DNA of 64,000 nucleotides. It comes from Cyanoderma ruficeps (lineage: Eukaryota; Chordata; Aves; Passeriformes; Timaliidae). The stretch covers positions 30,236,574 through 30,300,573 of the forward strand of contig VZDJ01007747.1 in assembly GCA_008694505.1 (NCBI GenBank), written 5' to 3'. The translations under genes were made by a program, and so were the position numbers. The notes under the pieces were generated by a model. It searched no databases. It saw only the letters and a program-made list of their open reading frames with translations, and was not told the origin of the DNA. Shown here piece by piece: positions 12,641 to 26,860 of this stretch. Position 1 is the stretch's first letter; every line of letters starts with the position of its first letter.

Positions 12641-15600
12641 TGCTAGATGTAGCTGATATATAAAGAGAGTATAAAGTTTTCTGCTTTGCTTACAAAAATG
12701 TGTATCCCCACCAGCTGCTGCAGCTTGGTTGAAATTTCATCTAAGACCCTGAGTACTGTTTGTGTTACATTTATTATTTTTCATACTACCAACAGTTGTG
12801 ACAATAATTCAGAAGTATCGATTCACATTATTTATAAGGCATTTTATTTTTCCTTTTTTTGATAGCACAGCCCTTTCTAGATCAATAAAAGCTGAAGACA
12901 AATGATGATAAATTCACAGCTTTTAAATTTACTTTAAATCTAACTTTACTATCACACATATTTATTGTGCTAGATAGCAGAGCATGGAGCATAGAGGCCT
13001 CCTTCATGTGCCGTAGCATGGCTATACTTTTTTGGAGGACAAACCACACCAATCTCAGATTCCTTATCAATTTGGCAAATGAATGATAAATCTAAAAATT
13101 AAAAGTATCCTTTATTTCAGTAGAGAAAAACAACTAACTCATGTTTTTCCTGTTTTCTGTCAATAAATGAAGCTTTCGCTTGATCTCTCACAGAGATATA
13201 TACAAAGCTTAATCAATCTAGTCTATATTTGGTTAGTTCTAGTCTTTCTATGCATTAGCACAGCCTCACCGATTTTTCCAAACACGGGAATTTAGAATTC
13301 ATACTTGAGTCCTGAATGGTATGGAATAAATACGTTAGAGCCACCCATTTATAACCTAGTATTTTTATGTTTAATCCTTTTTAGTCTCAGCACAAGTAGC
13401 CTTAGCTTTCATGAAAAGAACTGGTTAGAGAATTAGATAATAATGTCTGCCTGAATATGCACTGATATTAACCTCTGCCCTGTCAGTAAGACAGTATGGA
13501 GGCAGATTAGTTCTTACACTTAACTATCTTTTTATTTCACAGAAGTTTTTCTTCTTTTCTTCCTGCTTTTGCACCTCATTAGTCATGATCAAAGTGTATT
13601 CCTCTTAATAGTGCCTTAATGTGATGCTTTGATCACATTTTCTGACTAATTTGAAAGTCTGTTAACCAAATTACAACACAGCCTGGTCCATTTGAAGTTT
13701 TTGGAACCATTTTCCTGGGGCCATTTTACTCTGACAAATTTTAGATATTTAATTGAGGTTTCCAGGAGCATAGTTGCTCTGGACTTATATAATTGACAGA
13801 ATAAGACATCTTCAGTGAAAAGTGGATCAAGTTTCTCCAGAATATGATTTGACCCTTCAATGGGCCAAATTTTTCTCAGGTGTTTCCCACAGAGTAGAAA
13901 AATAAACTGTCAATGAAGATCGGAATTTAAGAAAGATATTTAAGTTCCTAGAAATAACTAGAAAAACAGTGGTCTGTGCTTTATGAATTTGCCTATGATC
14001 CTTATCCCTGTATTAGTCATGAAGGGCTATTTTAATGATTCTATATGTGTATAACATATGCGTATAAACCAATAGAGAAATACACATGAAGTATAAGACA
14101 ATGTTTCTAGAATAAACCCCCTAGGTTATTTTAGGCCTAGGTCACTTTGTTATATAACTTGCTCTTCCACAGTATCTCCTACCCATTTTGACTATCTATA
14201 TGCTTGCTTTCTTGGAGGCCACCATAACACCATCTTTAAACTTACTGGCAGAAATCTTTCATATAAAGGAATGGATGCACTTCAAAATTGATCCTCAGAA
14301 ATATACCTAAGGCAACATTACTCCATGTAAGTAGTTCTACTACCAAATTGTTTCTGCCTCTGAAAATTGTTTGGTGAGGGGTTAGTCACATAGTCAAGGG
14401 GAATAGATGCTGTAAGGCCACATGATCGAGTATCATGTGTTCAGAAATCACTAGCTGCTTCAGTCAGTGGAATTGAAGATTTTCGGTAGGTAATTAGGAA
14501 TCTCTGTGAGAAGAACTGCGTCAAGACCCTCATTAGTTAGTCTGGCTTATATAGCCCCTCTGTGAGAGCTCAGTGGAAAACTGTTCCTAAGAAATTTTAC
14601 ATGACTCTTCCCTACCCTGGAGCTACATTTTGAGAGATGATGCTGATCTCGTTGCTATCAACAGTCAAGGTACTGGGTATCAGGTGAATTAAGTTACAGC
14701 AGTCATTAAATTACAAACAGTAACGGCAAAAATATTTGTACTGTATCAGATTAACTTCTGTGCAATAAAATGGTGTAATTTCTAGTTAAATCCTGTGGCA
14801 CCGCTGCATGCAAAGCTGTCCCTACACTTCAGTAGACACAAGCCCATCCTGCAGTGCAGGCAGAATGCAGGTGGCAGAGGGTGCTTCCTTTGAATTGATG
14901 TTTTCTTGTACCTAAACACCAGTTTCTTCTGCTTACCTCATCTCAGAGGCCTCTGCAGGTGAACATGACTCGAAGTAGGGCTGCCAGACCTGCTGAGAAG
15001 CTGTAAGACCACAGGTGCAGGAGAAATAAATTAACAGTGGTGCTGTGTGGCTTCTGACACAACGTGATCACTCAAACTAATAAATAATCAAAATAAAAAC
15101 TAGCTAAAATATTAAGCTCAAACATGAAGTTTGCCAATGGTTTTCCAGGGTTTGTCTTTACTGGTGCTTCAGCAAGCCTTTTCCTCTAACTTTTGGAACA
15201 CTGTCCCTAACCTGCAGTTTTGTGCTGTGCAGTGAGACTTCATTCTCCCCTCAGGACAGTCTGGATTTCTTTCCTATTCAGTGAACACAAATTTATTGTT
15301 AATTTGTGTAGCTGCCCAGACACTCACAATTAGTATCTTTATTTTCTGCCAGGTGTTTTTTCTGTCCTGGTCACATCTAATCACTGTGAAAGGTACAGAA
15401 AACTTTTTTGAAAAATCACTGAGTTTTCATAAATGCATCGTGACGATTTTATTTGGCTTTATAATTTATTGTGTTCATTTGTCTACCGATGGCAATGAAT
15501 TCTAACTCTTATTACCGTACAAACCCCAGCTGCCTCTTACTCAGCTGATATAAACTCCATAGAAAACCCCATCAAGTCTTTATTACTGTATAAAGGCAAA

Positions 15601-18160
15601 GGGTAGTATTTTCTAGAGTATTAGGACTCGGTCTAACTCTGTTGGTGAAAATAAAAGAAATCTATTTCACTCAAGACTCAAATACTTTGTCTTTCTTCTG
15701 ACTATAGACTTGTTAAGTCTTACCAGCTCTTCAAAATCCAGCTGTACATTTGTTAAGCAGTTAGACATAATATTAATTCAATTCCAAAGTGCCACAGGTT
15801 TTTTTTTAGTTACTGTTTCTTTACTCCGTATCAGGAAGAACTGAGAACTAACTTGTGTTTTAGTTTCAAGCATCAAAGGAAAAATAGTCAGTTTAGGGAT
15901 TATTTCACTGGTTGATTTGATTGTATGGGATCAGGAAAGGTAGAATCTCCAAAAATAAATTTTATTAAATCAATTGTCTTTGTGCTGACCTAGCCAGGAT
16001 GTGGAGGGTAATGTGCTCCCCTTTCTTGGCACACCATCTTTGGCAGGCTGTGACATTGTACTGTGAGAAGGTAGGAGTCAGAGCAAGGGCAAACTGTCAG
16101 AAAGCAGAGAAGGTGAAGAATTTTTACAGTGGAGAAACAAGAGGACTGCTGCAACATCTTATGTCATGCTGGGTGCAGCGTGGGCTGGCTGGAATAGAGT
16201 TCAAAGCAGGGTGTAGAGAAGCTGTCAGCTGCAGGAATCTTGCAGAAGGAGGAACTGAGAACTGCTTACAACATGCTGTAGCTGGATACTGGCGCATTCC
16301 CCTTTTTATGGAAAGAAACTAAGGTAAGATAAAGAAAGTCTCAAAGCTTATGGGACACAGGACTTGGAGCTAAGGTTGTTAAAGAAATAATAAAACTAAT
16401 GCTTTGGGCAGAAAGTTAACCCAAATCAAGAAATGAATTTGCCCTCATACAAATCTTTGTACTTAGATGTGCTGCGGTTCAACATTGTCACAGACATATG
16501 TGCATGTTTCAGTGTGTGTGTCAGTGTTTGGGGAGAGTATGTGTACATGTGCCACCAAGAAGACAAAAAAGCTAATCCTAGAAACTAGATCTTTAAAAGG
16601 AGTTGACAGCCCCCTCTTCCAAAATGTCTTAATCCTGTACTGAAACTCCTTGAGACAGAGATTTCACTTCAAACTGCCATGGAGTCTCTGCACCAAGTAC
16701 ACACCCTGCTTTGTATCTAAGTAATCTTCCACCAGCAACAAGCAACTGAAGCAATTCAGCACCTTTCTGCTCCACTGAATAACTCAAATAGCCTGGCTGT
16801 GCCAAGGGGAAGCTGTTGTCTAGTTCCAGTCATTCCCTCAGGCTTCAATCTTCACCGGAATGAACAACAGGCTACTTGTATAAAATAATCCCAAAACATC
16901 TATTTATTTCTTGAAAATGAACTTAGAATATATGAATCATGCTGATTTCCCAGAAATAACTTTTCTTTTGTTTTAACTTTGCTTACACTTATATCTAAGG
17001 GAAAGAATAACATCAGATGAAGTAATCATTATACAAATCTATGTTAAAATCTGCATAGTTTTGATCAAAATATGCACTGCATCTCCATAGATTTAAAATA
17101 TAAAAAATCAACAACTTGAACTTGATATCCTAGTTCAGGTCCATCAATTGTTAAATTCTTCAGCTATATAGACAGCAGAATTGGCATAACCTTTTGAAAA
17201 ATAATCTCTAAAGAGTTGAGAAGAGATGTAACAGAAGAGGAATTTTATCTTACAAATAAATAAGTATGAAATTCAGTAAAATACTAAATCAAAACAGCAG
17301 GAGAAATGACTGTTTTTCATTAAGAAACTGAAACTGAGGTGAAATAATCTGAAAACTTAGATAATGAAATGACATAAATATCTGACAAAATTCAGAGGGC
17401 TCAGGTGCGCTTTGTACTGAACTTGCTGTTCCTAATACAGGAGATATCAGCATTTACAAATACATTCAGTTTCACGGACTTACCATCAGGTAAACAAACA
17501 AAAATAGCTCATTGATTTACAGACACATCAGGATTTTTAAAATGTGAAATCTGAGTAACACGGTGATAGAGCAGTTTCTGCACTAGCTACCACATTAAGC
17601 ATTTTTCCCCCTGCTAGTTTAATTATCTTTCTAAAGAAACAAATGGCACATTTTGCAGGAACACCTACTCTAAAATCTGACAAGAGTAAAGATCACCTAC
17701 TTTCCTTACTCTTTGGAAGTTACCTGAAGAATAATAGGTTTATCTGTGTTTAATTGCTAAAGGGGAAGCCAGGATGTATTTGGATAGGAGGGCAAATTGT
17801 TCCTCCCAGAGCACATTTGTCTGTAAGTCACTCCAGGTCATCACACCTCAGGCAGATCCCTCATGGGAACGGGTATTTCACTGCATCCACACATGGAGGT
17901 AGGGAAGAGGGAGCTTTCCTGGGTAGCCAAGGTTGGATGATGAGTGTTCTTGCCAACAGATAATAGCAGAGCTGCAATGACTGGAAGAGCATTTTTCCGA
18001 CCATCCCTTGGGAGCAGGTGGAGCATGGGGGATGTACAGTGCTGCTTGCAGCTTAGCAACAAATCATCACCTGAAACAGCGACAACACCACAAGGGGTTC
18101 CCTTAGCAGAGACAACTGGGGATTTTAGGGATGGGACCATTCAAAGGCCTCTTCTGCCCT
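12641..18160. other. AT-rich intergenic DNA, apart from the listed inverted repeat
   Basis: Frames are 107 codons or shorter with no recognisable product. The parts around 16.0-16.3 kb and 17.75-18.15 kb are somewhat richer in G and C than the surroundings, but I cannot assign them to a repeat family or exon. Confidence 0.5.
13578..13650. promoter_or_regulatory. Inverted repeat carrying paired TCF/LEF-like motifs
   Basis: The left arm at 13578-13594 reads ATTAGTCA followed directly by TGATCAAAG. The right arm reads CTTTGATCA at 13627-13635 and TGACTAAT at 13643-13650, the exact reverse complements in mirrored order with seven extra bases between them. CTTTGATC resembles the binding site of TCF/LEF factors, here in both orientations about 32 bases apart, and TGACTAA resembles an AP-1 half-like site. 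The symmetry is directly visible. A regulatory role is inference, and the arrangement could also be the decayed end of an inverted-repeat mobile element. Confidence 0.35.
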
Positions 18161-18205
18161 GAGCTATAAGAAGGAGGACCAGCGAGCTATAAGAAGGAGG
18201 ACCAG
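18161..18205 (+). repeat. 23-bp perfect tandem duplication
   Basis: A unit starting GAGCTATAAGAAGG at 18161 is repeated from 18184, with 22 identical bases in the second copy. Two copies only. It looks like a recent replication-slippage duplication and may vary between individuals. Confidence 0.85.
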
Positions 18206-21200
18206 ATATGTCTGCTTTTGTCACATGCATCAGACAATGTATGTGTGCTGGGAATCTGCCACACAGCAGAGTGAGCGAACTGTTTGTCAGATCTTCTCCT
18301 GGGAATCCTGTTGATCTAGACAATGTTTTGTATTAGTGGTAATTGGGGCTTTCATTACAGAACTGAATAGAATAGAAAAGATAACAGATACTGGTTCTTT
18401 CATCTCTCATTTGTCTGAGATGTTTACTTTATCAATATAAAATTTGCAATCAATTTTCACTATGACAAAGTCATAACTTTATCTGTTTTTCTGTCATAAT
18501 TTTATCTGTTCAACAGCCAGCTGACCCATTTAGCATCACTGACATAAGCCAAGAAAGAAAATTTCTTTGAGAGCTCAAACCAGAAATAGCTCAATAAGTG
18601 CAAAACCCCACAGTCCCAACTGAGATGCTTGTTTATTCTGCCCTTTGGGTCCCTCTTACTGCAAAACTTTGGGTGTAAGAAAACCACTGTACAGGAGGAA
18701 GAACCTCAGTAGGTGTATACGGCCATGCAGCTGAATTAAATTATGCAGTGGTGTGTGGTTGATTTGCAGCAACTAGACCATCATTTAGTCTTTTGCAGAG
18801 TATTTAATAATTGTCAAATATATTAAGAGGTAAAGAAACCATATTGACATGTTTTTCTTTAATAAGATTAATGAAAATAATGAAAGCTACTGGAATCCTC
18901 CATTCCAATTTTCCCTAGGGCTGGCTTAGGTGAATTTCCATGCAGCTGAACACAAACACTGTAAATTGGGTTTGAATTCAAAACTTCCCCTGTACTTTGG
19001 AAAGATGTTAATAAAAATCATGGACCTAAGCACATGGAAATTCCTTAGACAATACAAAGGAGATGTAGGAGGGATTAGGGAGAGGTGGGGATTAGACACT
19101 GTTCTGAGAAGAAAATCTCCAAAAGACAGCAATTTAAGGATCTAAATCAACCAAACTATAGTGACACTTTAAACCCCACAGCTACTGGAAGGGGGCATAT
19201 CTAATTAAATCTTTTTCTATCTCTAGGTATCTAGCTTATAACTTGTATCCTGTCAAACATCCAAAAACCAGCTGCTGCTAAAACTGGGTTTTCAGCAGTT
19301 AGAATTTGTCTGTTCTTGAGGGATTGTGTCTGTTTCATTTTTTCCTTTTAAAGCATTCATAAATGCTTTGTTTTAAAGTATGAGTTATTTATTTATAATG
19401 CTAATAAAGAGGTTTGCAAGAATTGAAAATTAATTAAAGACATTTTACTTTCTGAGACCAAAAGACAAAACCAAGAGAAACTCTGGACATTTGCAAGAAG
19501 TAGAAGTTTAAAAGTTATTTTATTGTAGAATAGTTGATCTTGGAGTGAAATCTGGACACTAAACAGGACACTGAAACCCCCCTAATTTAATTCAGTAAGA
19601 AGCCTCAAGCCTCCATCTTTCATCATTTTCAGCCGAGTACTTCCTAAGCCTTGGTCATTAAAATTGAAATGAAGAGATGCCAAAAACTTGCCATATCTTA
19701 TTAAAGCAGAAAACAGACAATATTTGTAAACATCTTACGTCTATATTCAAATATCTATTAATCATACTGCAATTTAATTAGGTAGATCCATTAAAGTTGC
19801 TAATAAATGGGGAAATCACTGCAGTTTTCATTATAAAAGTATGAAATAAGGCAACCATTAATTCAGATTTAGATTAATATATACCTGCTATGAAACAAGT
19901 TCTATAGATCTCTTTTAATACACTAATAAATTGTTGTTGCATGAGAAAATATAAGGACCATCTCTGCATCCTTAGTCATTTACTGATTTTTGTTATGACA
20001 AACCTTCAAAGGTACTTGTTGATGATCTGCTGGTATCTATCATCTATTAGAAGATATAAGTAGGAAGATTTGTACTTTGTCTTAACTCAATCCTGAAGTC
20101 CTCAAAAAACCCAGAACAGTCATCTAATCTCAAATGCCCTTTATTTAATAGTTCAGTGGTTAGAGATTCTTGCTTTAAATTACACAAACTGCTTTTCATT
20201 CAGAAACCAGAACAGGAGGATCTATTCTTCAAGGTGAAAAATGCTGCAGCTTAATGGTACAAGAAGGTTCTCATGTGTGCTTAATGAGTCTTTTGTTTTC
20301 GTGGCTTTGGCACAATCTCAGTAAAAAGCACAGAAAACCCCTATGGTTTGAAAGTCGGAGTATTCTTCCAGGAAACACTAGACAGGGGTTTCAATCTCCT
20401 CATGCAGAGGATGGAAACATAAGCTTCCTACTTCTTTAATATGTGCTTCACGTATTAGTTTGGTGTACAAACCTACATTTAAAAAAACCCTCTCATTCTT
20501 GGCTTTTCCAAAGACAGCAGGTCACACTTGCAGGTTACTGCATGTCGACCTTGACTGAATTGATACATTTCTCTGCTCAATATATTATGCAGAAGGTGGA
20601 ATTTTAGAGAGATTTTGGCTAGCTGTAAGCAAGTACCTCCTAAACAAGTTGAATTTGTTGATTTTTTATTCTATATCCTGAGAAGAAATTGCATTTTCTG
20701 TGAATTTCTGAGTCTCTTTCTCTCAGACATGTAGATATTCTATGGGTATCTATGCATAGCCCTCTGCATTCCCTCTTGGTTTTGTCATAAGTTAAACGCC
20801 TCATTTTAAAACCTAAATATTTCTGATGTAAGACTTATGTTATAATGGAAATACAGTATCTTTAATTAGTTACATTGTTTTTAACAAAAAGGTGCAAAAT
20901 TTATTAAATACTTCTAAACCATCAAATGGTATAAATTAAGGCTATTTGGGTCACACAAGTAACTCCTCTTTATCCCTCATTAAAACTAGCGTTATGTTTC
21001 TCAAGAATTTCAATGGAAATTAGCAGTCAACACAGGATAATATCAGCATGCTGTTAGCCTCACTAGTGTTTTTGATTAGAAAACAAACATAACTATTCCT
21101 AAAATTGAACATACTGAATATAATCCCAAAATGTTCACATTCAAAGATTTTGCTTCATTTTAACCCTAGCATTGTATTTACCACATTCACCCTTTTTCTA

Positions 21201-21323
21201 TTATTTTCTGTCTTTCAAATTTACTTAGGAAACAGTCAATCTTTACATCTGCTTGGACTCAGTATATGCAAGGAGATTTTGCCACTTGAATCCCTGAACT
21301 TTATGTCTGGATAACCATGTAAC
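18206..21323. other. AT-rich intergenic DNA, nothing recognised
   Basis: No frame exceeds about 75 codons. No repeat family or RNA gene is recognised. Confidence 0.55.
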
Positions 21324-21374
21324 ACTTATTCTGTTCTATCTAAATGTAAAACTTACTCTGTTCTATCTAAAATG
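21324..21374 (+). repeat. 27-bp-period imperfect tandem duplication
   Basis: The word ACTTATTCTGTTCTATCTAA at 21324 recurs as ACTTACTCTGTTCTATCTAA from 21351, giving a period of 27 bases with one substitution and a one-base length difference. Two copies, non-coding. Confidence 0.75.
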
Positions 21375-24300
21375 CCATAATTCTAAGAAAGAGGCATTCT
21401 GGCTCTGGTACTGCCCACATGCAGAACTGTCTTGGCATCAATTAGGTGTAAAGGAAAGTGCAAACTGTGAGGAATTCCTTTGTCTGTGAGGTTTCCAGGT
21501 TTCCTTATGAGATGTTATCAAATACATCAGCAAAATGTCAGCCAAAAAAATCCTTTTTTTTAAAATTTTTTTTTTGTAAATTTAGACTGCTTCCAAAAGC
21601 CACTTAGTCTGCTGCATCAACAGCTTCTAGCAGAAACATCTTACTTGTTTGTTGTTGGTTTTAATCATGTAAACTTACAGCTGATCTCTGATCTTCCCTA
21701 TATTAATCTACAGTTTCTAGCTGTTTGGAAACACAGAATTTTATATAAAAATCACAATTATACTTGCATACTTATGTACCCTAAATATATTTTCTTGGCA
21801 TTTTAGAAACTTATTTCATAATTACTTTTTTCCACATATTTTTAAACCAGGTTATTCTGCTTTTCAATAGTCTCAAGTTGACAAACCCACAGATTGTCAA
21901 ACACAGGTTCATAACTTACAAATCAGGTCTACCCTACCATGAGTGGAAACTCTGAAGGCAAATCTAAACAAAAAGCTTGAAAAAACCTGGAACTGGAAAT
22001 CTGGGCTTTATGACAAAAACATCTAAAAAATAGCTATGGATGGTCTATGGTATTTTGTAAATATACTGCTTCTTAGCTTGGGTTGTCTTGTTTGTGAATG
22101 GGAAACCTAATGATCTATCAAAGAATAGACCTTGTTCAAAAAGCCCTTTTAAAAAATAGAGTAAAGACTTGTCATTATCTGTCCCATAAAAACATCCTGG
22201 TGAACTCACTGAAACTGCTTTGTCAAGGATGTATCAGATACATTCAGGTTATCATCAGAGTATTTCTAACTTTGTGCACAGAAATTATAGAAGCAGGTAT
22301 AATCACATACAGTTTCTAACTCATTGTCAAACTTTAGAGATACAGAAATCAAAACCAATTTTTCAATCCTAGTTATGAATCCAAATATCCTGAATACATA
22401 TTGCAATGATGATTTTGTTATCTAATTATAAACAAAGAAAATGAGGAGGATCACATTAACATCCATAACACAAGAAGCAGCACGCTCATAATGAAAAACA
22501 GTTCTACTATTTCTTTTTTTTTTTATTCTAGGATATCCTCTAGCTTCAACCTGCATGCCCTCATAGCAAAACATTTAGGCCCATAAATCCAATTTACTGC
22601 TGTTTGCATCGTGTACTAAATATATTTCCCCCAGGACAGATTTGCACAAACTCCTTGCTCCTTTTTAGCAAAGAGGCAGACTGAACCAAAACCATTTGAC
22701 AGAAAACTACTTTCTTCCTCCAAGACACCGCTGGATAACACAGGAGGGTCCTATGGGCTGTTATACAGGGATCACTAAAAATACCTGTAAAAGTTTCTAC
22801 TGATTTTAAACTCTAAGAAGCTATACCAATTTGAAAAGAAAGTGGAAAAGAAAGAAGTCTACCTTTTAATTCATAATTTAATTCATAATTTAATTCCTAA
22901 TTGTCTTTCTTCCATTGAAATACATTTGTATTCATGACTTACTGCTAAACTTTGGATTTGAGATGATGTTTGTCTTGTAGATCACCTGTGGGAATGAATG
23001 GAAGGTACAAAGACACAGTAAGGGACCAAAGACATGCATATGATTTTTTTATTTGGTGGTATTCACTGCTGACATATGTGAGGCAAACAGGCTGTTGGGA
23101 TTAGATATTCAACAGTTGTAGGCAGTTTCTGCTGGGATTTTCATACACACTGTATGGCAAATCTGTAATTTTGAAAATACCACAGACATATGATCTGCAT
23201 CTTTTTAAAAAATCTGAAAATTAAGCATTTTATGGCAAATGTAAGGGTGGACTCGTGAGTGTATTTCTTGCTTAACGAAATTGGCACAAACCTCCTAGCC
23301 TAAGATAAACTGCCCATTTATTTTAAAATCCATAATAATTTTACTTAATAGAATTCTGGAACTGACACTGTAAAAGCTTATCTTCTTGTGCACTATTGGC
23401 CTCCACTTTGATACACTAACAGCTTATATTTAAAAGAATAAAGGTTTGGAGTGTTAGTGTTCATTAAAGCTGCAGCAGAAGAGAATAAAAGCTTCAACAA
23501 TTATTTTTAAAAGCAAGTAAAAGTAAGTTCTCAAAGGCTTTGGCTATTGATTTAATAAAAGCACATGTTATACTTTGCCTTATGTAGATAAAACATGACA
23601 AACAATCAGAACACACATATAATTAGGGATCCTTTCCCACTTAGAACATTTTAAGTAGGACCAGGGTAAAAATCAGTGACATCTTAAGATACATCACATT
23701 ATATGAGATGAAAATTAACTTTAGGAATTATACATAAAACCTCCATGGGGAAACTCATTCTTAACCAAAATTTTCTCAGGGTCCCAGCTAACAGAATATA
23801 ATTTCAAGCCTCAGCTACCCATCATCTAGGTAACAGATGTTGGTGGAGGCAAAATAACCAACATGTAGATTCTTCTCCCAGATCCTAGGGAAATACTTAT
23901 TTACATTTATGGTGTTGCTATTTGGCAATGCAATGGGTGCTGGTGCTGGGAAACGTTCCCATGCTACATGGTACACCCTGTTCCATAGTGCCAGGCCATG
24001 TCATGGGCCAACACTGTCCTTCATCATCACAAAATATGTTCCAATCACAACTGTAAACCACATGTTAAAGAAACAGAGAGACTGAAACTGAAAAATGTAG
24101 AATTTAAATCTCTGAGGACAAGAAAGATCTTGGTTTGAGAAGGAATAATCACCTAATGTCCATCATGTAAATTTCCAGCGTTAAGGGTCTTGAATGTCAG
24201 ACTTCTAACAGCCTCACTTTGATGATGCAGCACTCTAAGTAACCCGTGGAAATTGCAAAAATGCCAACCCTGGAAGTTTTCAATACCTGACTAGACAAGT

Positions 24301-25863
24301 GATACTACATCATGTGGAAATTTGAGTTGCAAGTTACTTCCAGCCAACATCTGCATGATTCAACAGGATGAATATACTTTTATGCATATTTCATGGGGTA
24401 AACTCCTGTCACTACCGAATTCAATGGCAAGTCTCTCAAGGATTATTCAAGAGCAAGATTTCATTCACAGGAAAAGAAAGTATCTTCTGTTAAAATAGAT
24501 TTCTGGGGTATCTATATGTATCTTAAATTTTCCTGACTGTGAATAGAAGTCATAGTGTACAAATTATTTATGCTAATGAAACAAAAATAAACACCTTGCA
24601 AAACACCAAGGGATAAAAATATTTTTTATTATTTAATTTTGTAATTCGATTTTCACTCCACCAAAGTGAGTTGTCTACTTAATCTTCCGTTAATTTAATG
24701 CTGATAGTGGGCAAATTAAATTCAAATACATCAGCATAAACTATTGTAGCCAACTGAAGCACAAAATCAGCTAGTGGACACAGGTATCAGGTTAACTCCG
24801 ATTTTCTATGTTGCAATATATCTTCCTTCATTAGTAAAATGATATGAGTATCAGTGTAGCTGATAAGGTGTTTTAATTGATTTTTAGCATTTTCTCTTAG
24901 CATTCATTTCTGGCAGATTCAGTCATTTTTTTCATTATACATACTGATGTGAAATTAAACTGTGCCCTGAGGAGAGAAAAAGCATGAATCAATAGTATTG
25001 ATATTTCATGCAAAACTCGAAGCTAAGGCTTTTAATGGATTTAAAAATACGTTTAGCAAGGTTAGTCCAGAAAATCTCGACAAAATGAATGTTAAAATCT
25101 AAAGGTTGTAAAGTTTGCTCTGTGAATAGGGTGCTTACAGAATATTTTAATAATTTTTTCCTGAACATATATTTGCTTTACTTTATAAAACAACTGTACA
25201 GATGCTTTTGCTGACTTCCTGCCATATAGCCACAAAGTCACAGATTTCAAGGCCAGACAGAAGACTCCTATATGACACCGCCATCACACAGTTTTATCTT
25301 AATACCTCTGCAATTTCTTGGTATCCATCCTACCTGGGTAGTCACATGGCCCAGGAACCCTGAGTAACCTATGGTATGTATCAGGGGGAAATGTTGAGCA
25401 CAGGGATGGGGAACACACAGTTTAACTGAAGCTGAGGTGGCGCACAACTTCATTTATTATGACCTGTGGCCACTTTCTTGCTATCTAATAAGAAAATGAA
25501 AAAAAATTACAGATGTGTGGCCCACCAAATGTGTTTGAAAGGCCCATTTGAGTAGGGGTAATTCAGATGGTAGAATATTACTGTGACATCTCTCCTGAAC
25601 AGACATGTACCATGACTTACACTCTGCACCTCCTTTTGAAATCTTTCGAAAAGTATTCTTCCTTTCCTGCAGCAGAATTATCAAATAGTATAAAATATCT
25701 GAGTATGGAACTGGACTACAGGGCTGAAGAGAACAATCACATTATTTGGCACAAAAATAATTTAGAAAGTCAGATTACTGCTGTATAGTAAGTATTTAAA
25801 GTGTGATTTAGCAGAGTAATTTAACCTTACAGAGTATTCTCTGACACAGATATCAGCTACTTT
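21375..25863. other. AT-rich intergenic DNA, nothing recognised beyond a small tandem repeat
   Basis: Frames are all short and uninformative. A poly-T run lies near 22507-22524. The portion around 23.75-24.05 kb is more balanced in composition but matches no family I can name. Confidence 0.5.
22868..22903. repeat. 12-bp AT-rich tandem repeat, about three copies
   Basis: Units of AATTCATAATTT occupy 22868-22879 and 22880-22891, followed by a degenerate third copy to 22903. It is a short minisatellite-like tract in non-coding DNA. Confidence 0.8.
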
Positions 25864-26262
25864 TGTTGTAGCTTGAGCAGCCTTGCAGACTCTGTTCCTC
25901 TGTGCTGTGCTGATGTTGGCCAACAGTCAAGCACCCGCACAGACACTCACTCACTCACTCTCTCTCCTGTTGGGAGAAATTAGGAGGTGGGAGAGAAGAC
26001 TTATGTGAAAGCTTAACAAGGCAAGCAAAAGCTGCATCCACAAGCAAGGAAGACTATGGAATTTATTCCCTACTTCCCATGGGCAGGCAAATGTCCAGAC
26101 ACTTCCTGGCAAGAAGGGCCTCATCATGCCTAATAATTTAGAAAGACAAATGCCATAACCATAAATGTTCCCCTTCCCTTTTCCTAGCTTTTAGGGCAGA
26201 GTATGATATCATGTCTTTGTTCAGTTCTGTTGCAGTTCTGGTTTCTTTATCTTGGCCAAGGG
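25864..26262 (-). mobile_element. Solo LTR-like fragment, endogenous retrovirus (boundaries approximate)
   Basis: On the minus strand the segment has LTR-like organisation. An AATAAA polyadenylation signal (reverse complement at 26062-26067) is followed by an R/U5-like stretch rich in CTCTCC and GAGTGAGTGAG, and ends at a possible terminal CA (TG on the plus strand at 25864). I recognise the end (GCAGACTCTGTTCCTCTGTG on the plus strand) as a common interspersed LTR sequence of songbird genomes; this is from memory and was not searched. There is no gag, pol or env frame next to it, so it is probably a solo LTR. The far boundary, the family and any target-site duplication could not be fixed. 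Confidence 0.6.
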
Positions 26263-26860
26263 CAGGATGAAAGACATGGGAAACGTAGAGTTGAGTTCAG
26301 TCTTGGTTGTTTATTTTATCTTATTTATTTACAGTCTCACAAGGTGTGAGGTCCAACTAGCAAGTTAGAGAAATGAGGCAAAATGGCAAGTTTCTAACTA
26401 TCTCCAAGGCTATTTAAGAGAAAATTACCCAATAACAAGGTGACAACCTATATTATTTATGCTTTTGACCCAAAAATGACCACCCAAGTCCCACAATGCA
26501 GACCTTCTTCACCCAACCACAGAAAACCACCCAAACTCATGAAGAAGAAGGAAGAAGAAAGCGAAGAAGGTGGCAAAGAAAAGAACCCAGATGATGCCCT
26601 GAATCCTCCATCTTGGTCCACACACATTACTATACACCAAAACTGCAAACCCAGGTTTTTCATCCTGTGAGATCACATAATACTGTTCAAACTACACACA
26701 CACAACCCCTGTGCTATCACACAATCTCGGGAGCCTGTTCCAAGGTCTCAAGTCAAACGCGGTGCTTGCCTGAGGGTCAGCAACCCTCAGCTCAGAAAGC
26801 CTGAAATTTTCAGCCTCCAGGATTCTAACACAGTTCAGCTTAGTTGTCTCAACTGTGTCC
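26263..26860 (-). mobile_element. Second LTR-like fragment, endogenous retrovirus (boundaries approximate)
   Basis: The sequence directly abuts the previous LTR-like piece and has a different composition. On the minus strand there is an AATAAA-type signal (TTTATT on plus at 26310-26315), an upstream C/T-rich and purine-rich alternation, and a GC-richer portion around 26.72-26.85 kb. Phrases such as GTCTCACAAGGTGTGAGGTC look like passerine retroviral LTR sequence that I know from memory. Retroelement-like sequence may continue to about 27.09 kb. A short purine-rich plus-strand frame (26440-26670, rich in Lys and Glu) is a by-product of the AAG/GAA tract and is not a gene. Confidence 0.55.

Noticed and set aside
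26440..26670. Lys/Glu-rich 76-codon frame that resembles a charged nuclear protein segment
   Set aside because: It comes from an AAG/GAA-rich tract inside an LTR-like sequence and is short.
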